From NCBI GenBank assembly GCA_036524155.1, contig DATDCV010000730.1, positions 1 through 17,748 on the forward strand: a DNA stretch of 17,748 nt. Reading direction: 5' to 3'. Made by a program: the position numbers and the translations under genes. The notes beneath the pieces are model-generated. The model had not been told where the DNA came from and did no database searches. It was given only the letters and a program-made list of their open reading frames with translations. Shown piece by piece: positions 6,989 to 15,355 of the stretch. Source of the DNA: DATDCV01 sp036524155 (GTDB taxonomy: Bacteria > Verrucomicrobiota > Verrucomicrobiia > Limisphaerales > UBA8199). Each line of letters begins with the position of its first letter. Within the stretch, counting starts at the first letter, position 1.

Positions 6989-9760
6989 ATGCGCATCGCC
7001 CGGCGTCAACAAAGGCGGAGCTTCACGGCCTGCGCGACCGCCCTTTGCGTTGCGCTACTGCTGCTATCCGCGCGGATCGCTTCGGCCGCGAACTTATCCG
7101 ACCCCGCAGTCGACCGGTTTAATGTTCGCGTCGGCACGCAGACCTTCGCGGGGCTTTATCAGTTCACGACGAACACGCTGCTGGTGGAAACTGCTCAGGC
7201 CATCCTGGACCTGGGGAGCGACACCATCAAAATGTACCTGGCGTCCGACTTCCCGCGGCAATACCGGATAACGCTGAAACCGGGCATTACAAACCTGGTC
7301 GCGCTGGCCCGGGATGAACCGTCCTGCCGCACCGTCTTCAACCTGCCGTTCCGGAACTACATCGCGTGGATCTACCCGTTCTCGGGCTGGTGGCCGCTCG
7401 ACGGCTACTCCGCTACGGAGGCGGCCAACGAATACCGCGAAACCTACGACCTGGCGCGGTACTTCCTCACCAACTTCAACAATTCCGGCAAAACGTTTTA
7501 TCTGGGGCACTGGGAGGGAGACGGCTATTTGTGTCCCAACGCCAACTGGACCACCAATCCCACACCAACCATGATTCAGGGATTCATCAATTCCCTGAAC
7601 ACGCGCCAAAAGGCGATCGACGATGCCAAACGCAATACGACCTTCACGAATGTAAATGTGTTTTGTTATGCCGAAGCCAACCGCGTGCGCGATGCCATCG
7701 CCAACCAACCCGGCAGCAACCTGCGCATGATCAACAGCGTCGTCCCCTACGTCACCAACCTCGATTTCCTGTCCTACTCCTCGTACGACGCCCAAAACCT
7801 CAGCAAGGCCGATCTGTATGCGACGCTCGATTACATGGAGTCGATGGTCCCAACCAACAAAGCAAGTGTGCTGCCGGGTGAGCGTATCTGGATCGGTGAA
7901 TACGGCTGGGGATATCTTAAGCCGGAGCAGCAGGAGCCGAACACCCGAGCGTACATCCAGCGGCTGCTGAATTACGGCCGTCAGGCGCTTCCCTTTATTC
8001 TTTTCTGGGAGATCTACAACAATGAGCCGGGGAATTATTTCTGCCTCGTGGATTCCAACAACGTCAAAGTCGCCTCCTGGCAATTGCACCAGCGGTTCAT
8101 CAACAACGCACGCCTGGCCGCGGCGCGGTTCAAGGAAACAAACGGCCGGCTGCCTGGCGACTCAGAATTTGTCTCTCTGGTTAGCCCGATGCTCGACCGC
8201 CCGTTGCCCGCGCTCGAGCACGTGTCTTTCACCAACCTGAGCGCTACCTTGCTCAGCACGGCACTCGCCAAAGTTACGGCAACGATTGCCCAAGGCATCT
8301 ATGGCGATGACTTCGCGTCCATGTGGCTCTATTGGGGCCGGCAGGATGGCGGCACCAACCGCAATTCCTGGGAGCACCGTCAGAGCATCGCGCTTCACAC
8401 AAACTTCAATCCCCGGACGTATGCGGTCCTGCTCACCAACCTGCCGAGCAACACCAATTTCTTTTTCCGGTTTTACGGAACAAACTCGAGCGGTGAGTTC
8501 TGGACGCCCACCCCGATTCGGTTGAGCACCCAGGCGCTGAATCCCGCCGACTTTCGCTACCGGATGGCGATCCAGTTCACAGGCTATGACAGAGAAAGCG
8601 CGCTGACCGCGTTCCCGGCCTTGGTGAACCTCAGCACCAGCCTCGCGGGCTTCAGCTACCAACAGTTCGCGTCCCCAATCGGCGGTGACCTGCGGTTTAC
8701 CGACGCCGGAGGATTGCTGCCGATCCCGTTCGAGATCGACGAATGGAACCCATCCGGAACATCTCGCGTTTGGGTGCGGGTCCCCCTCTTGTCAGGCACC
8801 AACGACCTCGTCTGGGCCTACTGGGGCAATTCCACCGCCACCAATCTCCCCTCAAGCAGCACAAATGGATCGGTGTGGGCGGCCGACCACCTGCTGGTCT
8901 GGCACTTGAAGCAGAGCGGTCTTCCATATGCCGACAGCTCCGGCCAGCATCCGGCGCTCACGGGGAAAGCACCGTCGAAAACGGCTGGCGTTGTCGGCAG
9001 CGGGAGCTACTTCGACGGTAGCTCGACCTGGCTGAATGCCGGCCCGGTCTCCCTGCGCGATGTCTTTACGCTGTCAGCCTGGGTGAAAGTCGATGCGACC
9101 GCCACGAATATCCAGACGGTCTGGGCCAACAAAGCCGGCGGTTGGACCAGCGACGGTTGTGCTCTTTACCTCAACACCTACAACACCGCCGATCGCCAAT
9201 TGCGATTCGAAACGGGCGATGGCGTCACTGGAATAGCCGCGACCACTCTACCCAACGCGGTCAGCTATGGCCAATGGCACCTCGTCTCCGCGGTCGTCGA
9301 CCGGTCCGGCGGCACAGTCAGACTCTACGTCGACGGCATCGACCGAACAGTGGACAGCGCGACTCAACCGGGCTTTGCCAACCAGTCGGCGCTCAACCTC
9401 GGCCGGCTCACCAACAACGCGCTGTACTTCAAAGGCGTGATCGATGAAGTGCGAATCGAAACCGGTGCTCGCTCCGCCGACTGGATTTGGGCCAACTGGC
9501 TGACCGCCGCCGGGAACAACGTACTAACGGCCTACTCCGCCGTGAATCCGCGACCAACCCTTTCCTTTTCAGCTAACCAAGCATCGCCCGAAATAAGTTG
9601 GCCGGCAAGCGCGGGTGCTTTCGCGCTGTTCATGGCCACAAACCTCCTCCCGCCGGTCTTCTGGATGTCGGTACCTGCTCCACCAATGTATTTCGGCACC
9701 CAGTGGCGAATGCCCCTCAACCCCACCGGCAGCGCCGCCTTCTATCGCTTGGAACAATAG
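6989..9760 (+). CDS. Secreted multidomain protein: glycosidase-like barrel, DUF2341-like and LamG-like domains
   Basis: A signal peptide (RRSFTACATALCVALLLLSARIASA|AN in essence, residues 6-34) leads a 923-residue exported protein. Residues about 45-375 look like a TIM-barrel glycoside hydrolase: FAGLYQFTTNTLLVETAQAI at the start, GHWEGDGYL with Glu176, RIWIGEYGWGY with Glu304, and FILFWEIYNNE with Glu341, candidates for the acid/base and nucleophile. Residues 395-515 resemble an Ig/Fn-type domain (WLYWGRQDGGT, TNSSGEFW). Residues 520-620 match DUF2341 (FRYRMAIQFTGY, PIPFEIDEW, LVWAYWGN). Residues 630-850 are LamG/concanavalin-like (FDGSSTWLNAG, FTLSAWVKV, VRLYVDGID, GVIDEVRI). The last 70 residues (ISWP ... 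FYRLEQ) form a C-terminal domain I associate with Verrucomicrobiota. It probably binds and cleaves polysaccharide outside the cell. A GTG at 6974 is an alternative start. The glycosidase family is not assignable by eye. Confidence 0.85.
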   Translation: MRIARRQQRRSFTACATALCVALLLLSARIASAANLSDPAVDRFNVRVGTQTFAGLYQFTTNTLLVETAQAILDLGSDTIKMYLASDFPRQYRITLKPGITNLVALARDEPSCRTVFNLPFRNYIAWIYPFSGWWPLDGYSATEAANEYRETYDLARYFLTNFNNSGKTFYLGHWEGDGYLCPNANWTTNPTPTMIQGFINSLNTRQKAIDDAKRNTTFTNVNVFCYAEANRVRDAIANQPGSNLRMINSVVPYVTNLDFLSYSSYDAQNLSKADLYATLDYMESMVPTNKASVLPGERIWIGEYGWGYLKPEQQEPNTRAYIQRLLNYGRQALPFILFWEIYNNEPGNYFCLVDSNNVKVASWQLHQRFINNARLAAARFKETNGRLPGDSEFVSLVSPMLDRPLPALEHVSFTNLSATLLSTALAKVTATIAQGIYGDDFASMWLYWGRQDGGTNRNSWEHRQSIALHTNFNPRTYAVLLTNLPSNTNFFFRFYGTNSSGEFWTPTPIRLSTQALNPADFRYRMAIQFTGYDRESALTAFPALVNLSTSLAGFSYQQFASPIGGDLRFTDAGGLLPIPFEIDEWNPSGTSRVWVRVPLLSGTNDLVWAYWGNSTATNLPSSSTNGSVWAADHLLVWHLKQSGLPYADSSGQHPALTGKAPSKTAGVVGSGSYFDGSSTWLNAGPVSLRDVFTLSAWVKVDATATNIQTVWANKAGGWTSDGCALYLNTYNTADRQLRFETGDGVTGIAATTLPNAVSYGQWHLVSAVVDRSGGTVRLYVDGIDRTVDSATQPGFANQSALNLGRLTNNALYFKGVIDEVRIETGARSADWIWANWLTAAGNNVLTAYSAVNPRPTLSFSANQASPEISWPASAGAFALFMATNLLPPVFWMSVPAPPMYFGTQWRMPLNPTGSAAFYRLEQ

Positions 9761-9773
9761 CGGAAGAGGTTTT

Positions 9774-9838
9774 ACCACGGATTTCACGGATTTCACGGAT
9801 TCTGTCTCCCTATCCGTGTCATCCGTGAAATCCGTGGT
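9774..9838. repeat. Long inverted repeat of the CCACGGATTTCACGG type
   Basis: Two 28-base arms, 9774-9801 and 9811-9838, are inverted copies with about three mismatches around a 9-nt loop. Each arm is built of ATTTCACGG-like units (left arm begins ACCACGGATTTCACGGAT). It starts 13 bp after the stop of the upstream secreted protein gene. Similar repeats are widespread in Verrucomicrobiota, Planctomycetes and relatives, from memory; they translate as TDFTDFTD-like peptides. The hairpin could also protect or end the upstream mRNA, although no T-run follows it on the plus strand. Confidence 0.8.
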
Positions 9839-9875
9839 TGAACTCGGGCTTTGTGGAAGCCGCCTCGCTGAAACG

Positions 9876-9902
9876 AAAAAGCCGCCGGGCGATGCCCGGC
9901 GG
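9876..9902 (-). terminator. Rho-independent terminator of the 1691-residue protein gene
   Basis: Read on the minus strand, a perfect 9-bp stem CCGCCGGGC-ATC-GCCCGGCGG (9902 down to 9882) is followed by G and then TTTTT (9880-9876). It lies 46 nt past the stop codon at 9949. Stem, short loop and T-run are the full intrinsic terminator pattern for the minus-strand gene. Confidence 0.82.
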
Positions 9903-9948
9903 TAGATGTCAGAACGACCGCTTGCTGCGACCGTAGGAAATCAGGCGG

Positions 9949-12900
9949 TCATGGCGTTATGTACCCAGAATTGTACCCGGAATATTGCTCGCCCTTATCC
10001 GAGGTTAGGATGTAGAAATAGCCATCCGAATATCTGTTCTCATAGGGGACAGTGTCCCAGGAAGCATTGTATAGCGAAAGGTTTGCTGTCCCGCCGTATT
10101 CTGAGCCGGAAGTCCGCACCACGAGTCGAATATCAACGGCAGTTTTGGCATCAAGGAACTCACCTGTTTGCACGACACCGTAGTTTTCCAAGTAAGGTTG
10201 CCACGAGCCCTCGCCGCCCTCTCCCCAATACCAGTCATGTTCAGCGGAATAGTAAACGTAATCGCCGGCATATTTCTGCAGCGAGGCGCGGGAATTCTGA
10301 TAGCCGTAGGAATCCTTCACGCTCTCAATGTAAAGGCTGAACCCCGGACCAAGTTCTCGCCAAAGCTGGGAGTATGAGTAACCATACCCGTCATCGTAAG
10401 TGTAATCCGAGACTAAACCTGGCAGATCACCTCCGTAGCTCTGTGTTCCGTCAGCCCACAGTTCGACCCGAACATTATCCAGCGGGAAAGTCAACGCGAC
10501 GGGCAGGTAAAGATCCTCGTATAAAGACTCCTCTTTCCCCTTATGGAAGTTGGTATAGTACCAGTAGAAATCCACTCCATATGCATAGGCAAGTTCTTGC
10601 TGGGCCCACGAATAACCTGCGTTATAATAGGCCGGCTGTTGAGCCACCTCTACGGTGAAAGCCTTTTTGTTGTTGGAGAGGTCATAATCCCGTGGTGTTA
10701 GCTCTCCGACTACGATCTTCAGGTTGTGCGTGCCCAGCTCTGCGAAGACTGCGGAGAACACAACCGTCGCCGTCTGCTGCGGCCCCAGATACACGCCTGA
10801 CCGCGAATCCAACACCGTCTCACCTTCCATCAGGTAAACAGTGGCGGTGGCCCCGAGGTCGCCATTCCGCTCCTCGATCACCACAGGGATACTCGCCACC
10901 ATCCCAACGCCCACGGAGCTCGGGCAATCGACGCTGCTGACGGCGAAATCGGGCCGGAACAGCACCACACCCTGGCCCAGGAGCAGCAGGGTATTGTCGG
11001 CCTGGCCGCTGGGCACTTGCATCTGAACCTTCAGCGGCTCCCCGCGCTTCAAATCCATGAACGGAAGCGCTGCTTCACTGGCGGTAGCGGACGTAGGCGT
11101 TAAAGCCACGTTTTGAACGTTGGCCGTCCAGCGCAATCGCCCGACCAGGTCAACTGATTTGAATTGGACGTGCTGCGCCAAAACCGGCGGCGCGACGTTC
11201 TGGGCCACGACATTCAAAGTCAACAGCACGTCGGTCAGTTTGTTGACGTCCTGCATGCCAAGAACCGACAGCGCGTATTGCGGACAGTTCAGCGGGTGGA
11301 TGGAATCGCTGCCCTTTATGCCGAAGATTCCGTTGCGCAGCTTGGCCGTCAGCAACCCGGCCTTATCGTCGCAAGTCAGCCCTGTCTCCTGCGTGTTGAA
11401 ATGACAAAGCAGGTCTTTGCGTTTGTCGCCGTTCACGTCGATCAGGCGGAAACTAATTGGTGCGGCTTCGGTCCCAGTCCGGCCAAAGCGGACGGTTGCG
11501 GGATCGACGGTCGCCGCGTCAAACGTCCGGCTGGAGAGCACCGCGACCGGGAGCTTTCCGTTCGAGGCGAGCTGGATTGGGTTCTTGTTGTCGCCCGGTT
11601 TGATGTCGATTCCGACAACTTCGACGCCTTCGTATTCCACGATGAAGCCCGAGAGCGTGCCGTTGTACCCACCGCCTTGGAGACCGGTGTCGTTCCACCC
11701 GAAATTCCCGTTAAGACCGATCGCCAGGTAGTTTTCCCCTCCGAGTTCGGGATGCCAGTTGTCAGGCTGGTAAGCCTGCCAATTGGCATAGCGGCCCTCA
11801 TAATTACTGCCGGGAATTGGCCCCTCATTGTTGACCCACATCCATCCACCACCGGGCTCTTCCGAACCTGGGACTTGGAACCCGCCGACCCACAGCTCAC
11901 CAGCACCCACACCCGAGGCCTGGCGCAGGAACTCGAGGTAGAGATCTTCCTCGTAGCCGGCGATCGTCGCCAGATGACCGGGACGGCCAAGGAAGGTGCG
12001 CTGTTCAGCGGCGATTTTGGCGTCAGGCCAGGTGATGGAATTCGGGATCCGCACCGGCTCGTAAAGATTACCGTTCGGCCCGATATACTGCATAACGTCG
12101 AAGCCCCTGGTGTAGGTGTGGCTCTGCCCCGCGGTATCGGCGTATACGATGGTCACCGCGTTACCGCCGGGAGGCATCAAGCCGGGCCGGTATGAGACTG
12201 TCGTTTCATCCCCTGTTCTTGAGATATCAGGGTTGACGATTATTCCGTTCAGGGACATCTGCAGCGAAGCCGGGTTCAGTTGCGCCGCCGCCATATCTTT
12301 GATGACAGCCTTGATGAGGGCGTCCCATCTGACATTCGGGCCGGCCGGCGCGAAGGAAACAACATAAGGAAATGAGGGCGGCACGATTTTAATCGCCAAG
12401 TCGTCGATCCAGTGATTATCGGTCGCGTCCGAGGTCCGCGCTTCAAAAACAAAGCGGCCGGTGGCAGGCACAAGGCCGACCGGCAGACCGGCAAATACCT
12501 GTGTCCCATTGATCGCCAGGTCCAGATTGCCCTGGTCGGTCACTTTGATCGCCACCTCAACAAAGTCCCCCGTGCGGAAGAGATCCCCATTCCCGGGGAC
12601 CGAGCCGACAATCGCCCCGCCATATCTCACATAAATGCCGGGGTTGTCGTATGTGTCAAAGACCACGCCCAAGCCCATGCCGAATTGGACTGGGTTTTCA
12701 GGGATATCGTTGCCAAAGCTGAAGCTGAATCCTGCGCCGCCTTGGCCTCCACCGATCAACAGCTTGAACCTGGCGTCGAAACCGTAGACCTGCTCCAAGT
12801 CGTTCATGTCCTCGATAACGAACCAACCGCTCACCCAATAATTGTCGGCCGTCGTCAGCTTCAAAACGCCGCCGCTGTCAATCAGCGCTGCCCCGAGAAG

Positions 12901-15024
12901 CCTCGTCCCCTGCGGTTGCCCCTGGTTAAAATCGGTCTCGAAATTTCCGTGCCAGTTCACCCACCTGGTTTCGAAGCTCCAACTCACCGTCATCGGCGAT
13001 CCCGCTTCGTTGTAGCCAAGGGCGGCCGTCTGCCGGGAGAATTCCGAGTAAGGAGTTGACGGCGTGTAGGTGATGGTCGACACCGCGCCGGTCTTTGAGG
13101 CGGTTGGCACCACCACCAAGCCGTTCACCGACAGCGTCATGGTGGCAGGGTCGATTGGCACCGCGCCATCGACCAACTCCACCACAATGGGAGCATCCAA
13201 CGGCACTCCGGTGGCACCTGGAGCGGGCGACACGCTCTGCGCGTGGGCTCGCGCCGGCGCCGTCACGGCGCGGTATGCCGGAATCCCACCGTTAGCACTG
13301 TCGTTGAGCAGGACTTTGGTGCCGTCCGACCGCAGGGTGAAAAGCTCAATGTTCGCACCGCCGCTTCCCTGTTCCCAGGTGCAACGCGTCGCGTAAAGCC
13401 CAGCCTGCAGGACCTCGAAGGAGAAGATGGTGTCTGTCGAGCCACGGCCGCCCTCAAATTCGCCAACTTTTTTCGAAAACACCCGGTCGGAGGGATTTGC
13501 GCCCCCGATGGTCATTCTGAATCCGTCGTCGCTGTTCACCCCCATAGTGATAGTGCCCGCAGGCAGATCCAGCCAGGTGAGGATCTCCGCGGCGACATTA
13601 TCGTGGTTGGCTGTCCAGCCTGGCAACCCGGGGAATGCATCATCCGGCGCGAAATTTCCGGCATTCTCAGCGCCCCATATGCTCAGGTTGATAGCCGTCT
13701 CGATCTCAAAAGTGATTGGCGCGGTGGAGGGATCGGGCGGAAGCGCAGGTGCCAGTGCAATGCTCTGCGCGTAAGGATCAGCCATGTTTTCGCCCAGTGC
13801 CCCTGCCAATTGGTTCTCGGTTCGGGTGTTATTATTGTCTTGCGAGCTGGCGACCTGGTGAATGCGCCAGATAAAGCCTGGCTGGGTAGCATCCGCCGCT
13901 GACGAGGGCAGAACGAAGGTGGCGGGGATGCTGAACACCGTCCTAAAGCTCCAGCTTCGGGAGATCGTCAAGTCACCCTCCATATAAGCAAGCACCACGC
14001 TCTGTTGCGAAGATTCGGCGTACGACGCAGCGGGGGTGTAAGTAATGGTGCATACGTCTTCGGCTTTCGCTGTGGTCACAGGCACGTCGTCGCCGTTCAG
14101 CGAGAGTGTTATTGTTGAGGGTTCCACTGGAACATCGCCATCGACCAACTCAACCACGATAGGAGCGTTCAGCCCTGCGTCCGTGGCGCCCGGCAAAGGC
14201 GAGACGGCCCGGGCACACGCCCGCGCCGGGGCACCTACGACAGCACGATAGGCCGGGATGCCACCATAAATGCTGTCATTGACGAGAATGCGGAACCCAC
14301 CCGGCGCTACCGAATATATTTCGAGGTTGGCATTGCCGGTGCCCTGGTTCCAGGTGCAGCGCATCGGATACAGACCGGCTTGAGGGACCTCGAGCGAAAT
14401 AAGGGTCTCTGTCGAGGCGCGTCCGCCATCATACTCACCCACTTTAAGGGCCAAAGGATCCGAAGGGTTAGCGCCGCCGATGGTCATCTTGAACCCATCG
14501 TCGCTGTTGACGCCAAGAGTGGTTATGCCAGCCGGAAGATCCAGCCACGTCAGTATTTCCGCAGCTACGTTGTAACAATTGAAAGTCAGCCCGGGCAGCC
14601 CCGGGAACGCATCGTCAGGCATGAAGTAATGAGTCCCATCGTAGCCGACTGCGTTCATGTTAATGACCGTGCCAATGTCAAAAGTGATTGGTGCAGTCGC
14701 CGGGCTGGGCGGGTTGGCTGATGCCAGCGCCGCATTTGGAGCAAAGGGATCGGCGATGTTCTCGCCCAAGAGCCCGGTGAGCTGCCGCTCCGTCCTGATG
14801 CTGCTGTTCTCCTGACCCACAGCTACCTGATGAACACGCCAGATGAAGCCAGGCTGCGACGTGTCCGCCGCGCTGGACGGCAAGACATATGTGGCTGGGA
14901 TTGTGATTTGGGCCCTTGCCGAGCCGCCAGCAAGGCAGACGGCCATTGTTAGGAGCGCAACAAACAGAACAGGGCGGCCCGCCCTGCTCTCCCCTTGAGT
15001 GTTCTTCCTGATGGTGGTTTTCAT
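9949..15024 (-). CDS. Giant secreted mosaic protein with PA14/Ig-like modules, lectin folds, C-type lectin domain and Tyr-rich tail
   Basis: This gene encodes 1691 residues from the ATG at 15024, preceded by AGGG at a 5-nt spacing; the frame reaches 15135 but only this start has that site and places a signal peptide (1-38, ARA|Q) at the N-terminus. Modules: 40-363 and 365-685 are tandem copies, each with a PA14-like part (LGVNSDDGF / MGVNSDDGF) and an Ig-like part (APIVVELVDG). 691-883 is concanavalin-like (FSFSFGNDIP, VVFDTYDNPGIYVRYGG). 884-977 is another Ig-like domain. 980-1133 is a C-type lectin-like domain (GHLATIAGYEEDLYLE, LWVGG, QPDNW, ENYLAI, WNDT). 1135-1246 is the IDIKPG ... LPVAVLS domain. 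1356-1460 is CARDB-like (FRPDFAVSSVD). 1464-1691 is tyrosine-rich and unrecognised. It is probably a cell-surface or matrix glycan-binding protein; no catalytic site was seen. A terminator follows at 9876-9902. Confidence 0.88.
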   Translation of the reverse strand: MKTTIRKNTQGESRAGRPVLFVALLTMAVCLAGGSARAQITIPATYVLPSSAADTSQPGFIWRVHQVAVGQENSSIRTERQLTGLLGENIADPFAPNAALASANPPSPATAPITFDIGTVINMNAVGYDGTHYFMPDDAFPGLPGLTFNCYNVAAEILTWLDLPAGITTLGVNSDDGFKMTIGGANPSDPLALKVGEYDGGRASTETLISLEVPQAGLYPMRCTWNQGTGNANLEIYSVAPGGFRILVNDSIYGGIPAYRAVVGAPARACARAVSPLPGATDAGLNAPIVVELVDGDVPVEPSTITLSLNGDDVPVTTAKAEDVCTITYTPAASYAESSQQSVVLAYMEGDLTISRSWSFRTVFSIPATFVLPSSAADATQPGFIWRIHQVASSQDNNNTRTENQLAGALGENMADPYAQSIALAPALPPDPSTAPITFEIETAINLSIWGAENAGNFAPDDAFPGLPGWTANHDNVAAEILTWLDLPAGTITMGVNSDDGFRMTIGGANPSDRVFSKKVGEFEGGRGSTDTIFSFEVLQAGLYATRCTWEQGSGGANIELFTLRSDGTKVLLNDSANGGIPAYRAVTAPARAHAQSVSPAPGATGVPLDAPIVVELVDGAVPIDPATMTLSVNGLVVVPTASKTGAVSTITYTPSTPYSEFSRQTAALGYNEAGSPMTVSWSFETRWVNWHGNFETDFNQGQPQGTRLLGAALIDSGGVLKLTTADNYWVSGWFVIEDMNDLEQVYGFDARFKLLIGGGQGGAGFSFSFGNDIPENPVQFGMGLGVVFDTYDNPGIYVRYGGAIVGSVPGNGDLFRTGDFVEVAIKVTDQGNLDLAINGTQVFAGLPVGLVPATGRFVFEARTSDATDNHWIDDLAIKIVPPSFPYVVSFAPAGPNVRWDALIKAVIKDMAAAQLNPASLQMSLNGIIVNPDISRTGDETTVSYRPGLMPPGGNAVTIVYADTAGQSHTYTRGFDVMQYIGPNGNLYEPVRIPNSITWPDAKIAAEQRTFLGRPGHLATIAGYEEDLYLEFLRQASGVGAGELWVGGFQVPGSEEPGGGWMWVNNEGPIPGSNYEGRYANWQAYQPDNWHPELGGENYLAIGLNGNFGWNDTGLQGGGYNGTLSGFIVEYEGVEVVGIDIKPGDNKNPIQLASNGKLPVAVLSSRTFDAATVDPATVRFGRTGTEAAPISFRLIDVNGDKRKDLLCHFNTQETGLTCDDKAGLLTAKLRNGIFGIKGSDSIHPLNCPQYALSVLGMQDVNKLTDVLLTLNVVAQNVAPPVLAQHVQFKSVDLVGRLRWTANVQNVALTPTSATASEAALPFMDLKRGEPLKVQMQVPSGQADNTLLLLGQGVVLFRPDFAVSSVDCPSSVGVGMVASIPVVIEERNGDLGATATVYLMEGETVLDSRSGVYLGPQQTATVVFSAVFAELGTHNLKIVVGELTPRDYDLSNNKKAFTVEVAQQPAYYNAGYSWAQQELAYAYGVDFYWYYTNFHKGKEESLYEDLYLPVALTFPLDNVRVELWADGTQSYGGDLPGLVSDYTYDDGYGYSYSQLWRELGPGFSLYIESVKDSYGYQNSRASLQKYAGDYVYYSAEHDWYWGEGGEGSWQPYLENYGVVQTGEFLDAKTAVDIRLVVRTSGSEYGGTANLSLYNASWDTVPYENRYSDGYFYILTSDKGEQYSGYNSGYITP
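12970..14907 (-). repeat. Tandem duplication of a PA14-like plus Ig-like module within the giant protein
   Basis: Unit 1 spans about 14907-13936 and unit 2 about 13932-12970, each near 965 bp. Shared landmarks in the same order are IPATYVLPSSAAD / IPATFVLPSSAAD, QPGFIWRVHQVA / QPGFIWRIHQVA, PDDAFPGLPG in both, NVAAEILTWLDLPAG in both, MTIGGANPSD in both, GGIPAYRAV in both and APIVVELVDG in both. The loops have diverged, so the duplication is not very recent. Confidence 0.88.
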
Positions 15025-15029
15025 TGTTT

Positions 15030-15033
15030 CCCT
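15030..15033 (-). promoter_or_regulatory. Ribosome binding site deciding the start of the giant protein
   Basis: The minus strand reads AAGGGACAGGGAAACA directly before the ATG at 15024. AGGG ends 5 nt before the start codon. This site, plus the signal peptide beginning here, favours this start over upstream in-frame codons. Confidence 0.55.
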
Positions 15034-15330
15034 GTCCCTTTTGGGTTGTTGTTTATTCAGGCCGCATTTGCTCTGAGCCGCGGGCAAAGTCCCTGCTATC
15101 AAACAACTTCCGGACACCGCCCGCTCCCGCGCCAACCGGAGACGCTGTGCTCAGCGCGAATGCCCTCTTCCGCTTACCCGGTCCAGATCCTGGCATTCAT
15201 TCAAGAATTTCGATTTCTTCGTCGGAGCCCCGCAAGGCCCCTTCAGAACAGTACTGACCGATTTGTCGGCGAAAATTACGGCCTGCTTACGTCTATTTTT
15301 GTGGATTCAAAGGGAAAAGAGGGCCTCCTC

Positions 15331-15348
15331 TCGGATTTCGGATTTCGG
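15331..15348. repeat. Short GGATTTCGGATTTCGG repeat
   Basis: TCGGATTTCGGATTTCGG is two and a half copies of an 8-base unit. It is the reverse complement of the unit found inside proA at 2888-2920. It sits just outside the left end of repeat copy B. Confidence 0.6.
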
Positions 15349-15355
15349 CAGCGGA

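Noticed and set aside
6463..7122. 219-codon open frame on the plus strand overlapping marC-like and the secreted protein start
   Set aside because: It is out of frame with two well-supported genes and has low-complexity composition.
7094..8089. Long open frame on the minus strand opposite the glycosidase-like gene
   Set aside because: Its sense partner has a signal peptide and recognisable domains; the antisense frame is arginine/valine/glycine-rich without domains, as expected for a shadow in high-GC DNA.
11164..12195. 343-codon open frame on the plus strand opposite the giant protein gene
   Set aside because: It matches no family and lies entirely over the C-type lectin and IDIKPG domains of the minus-strand gene.
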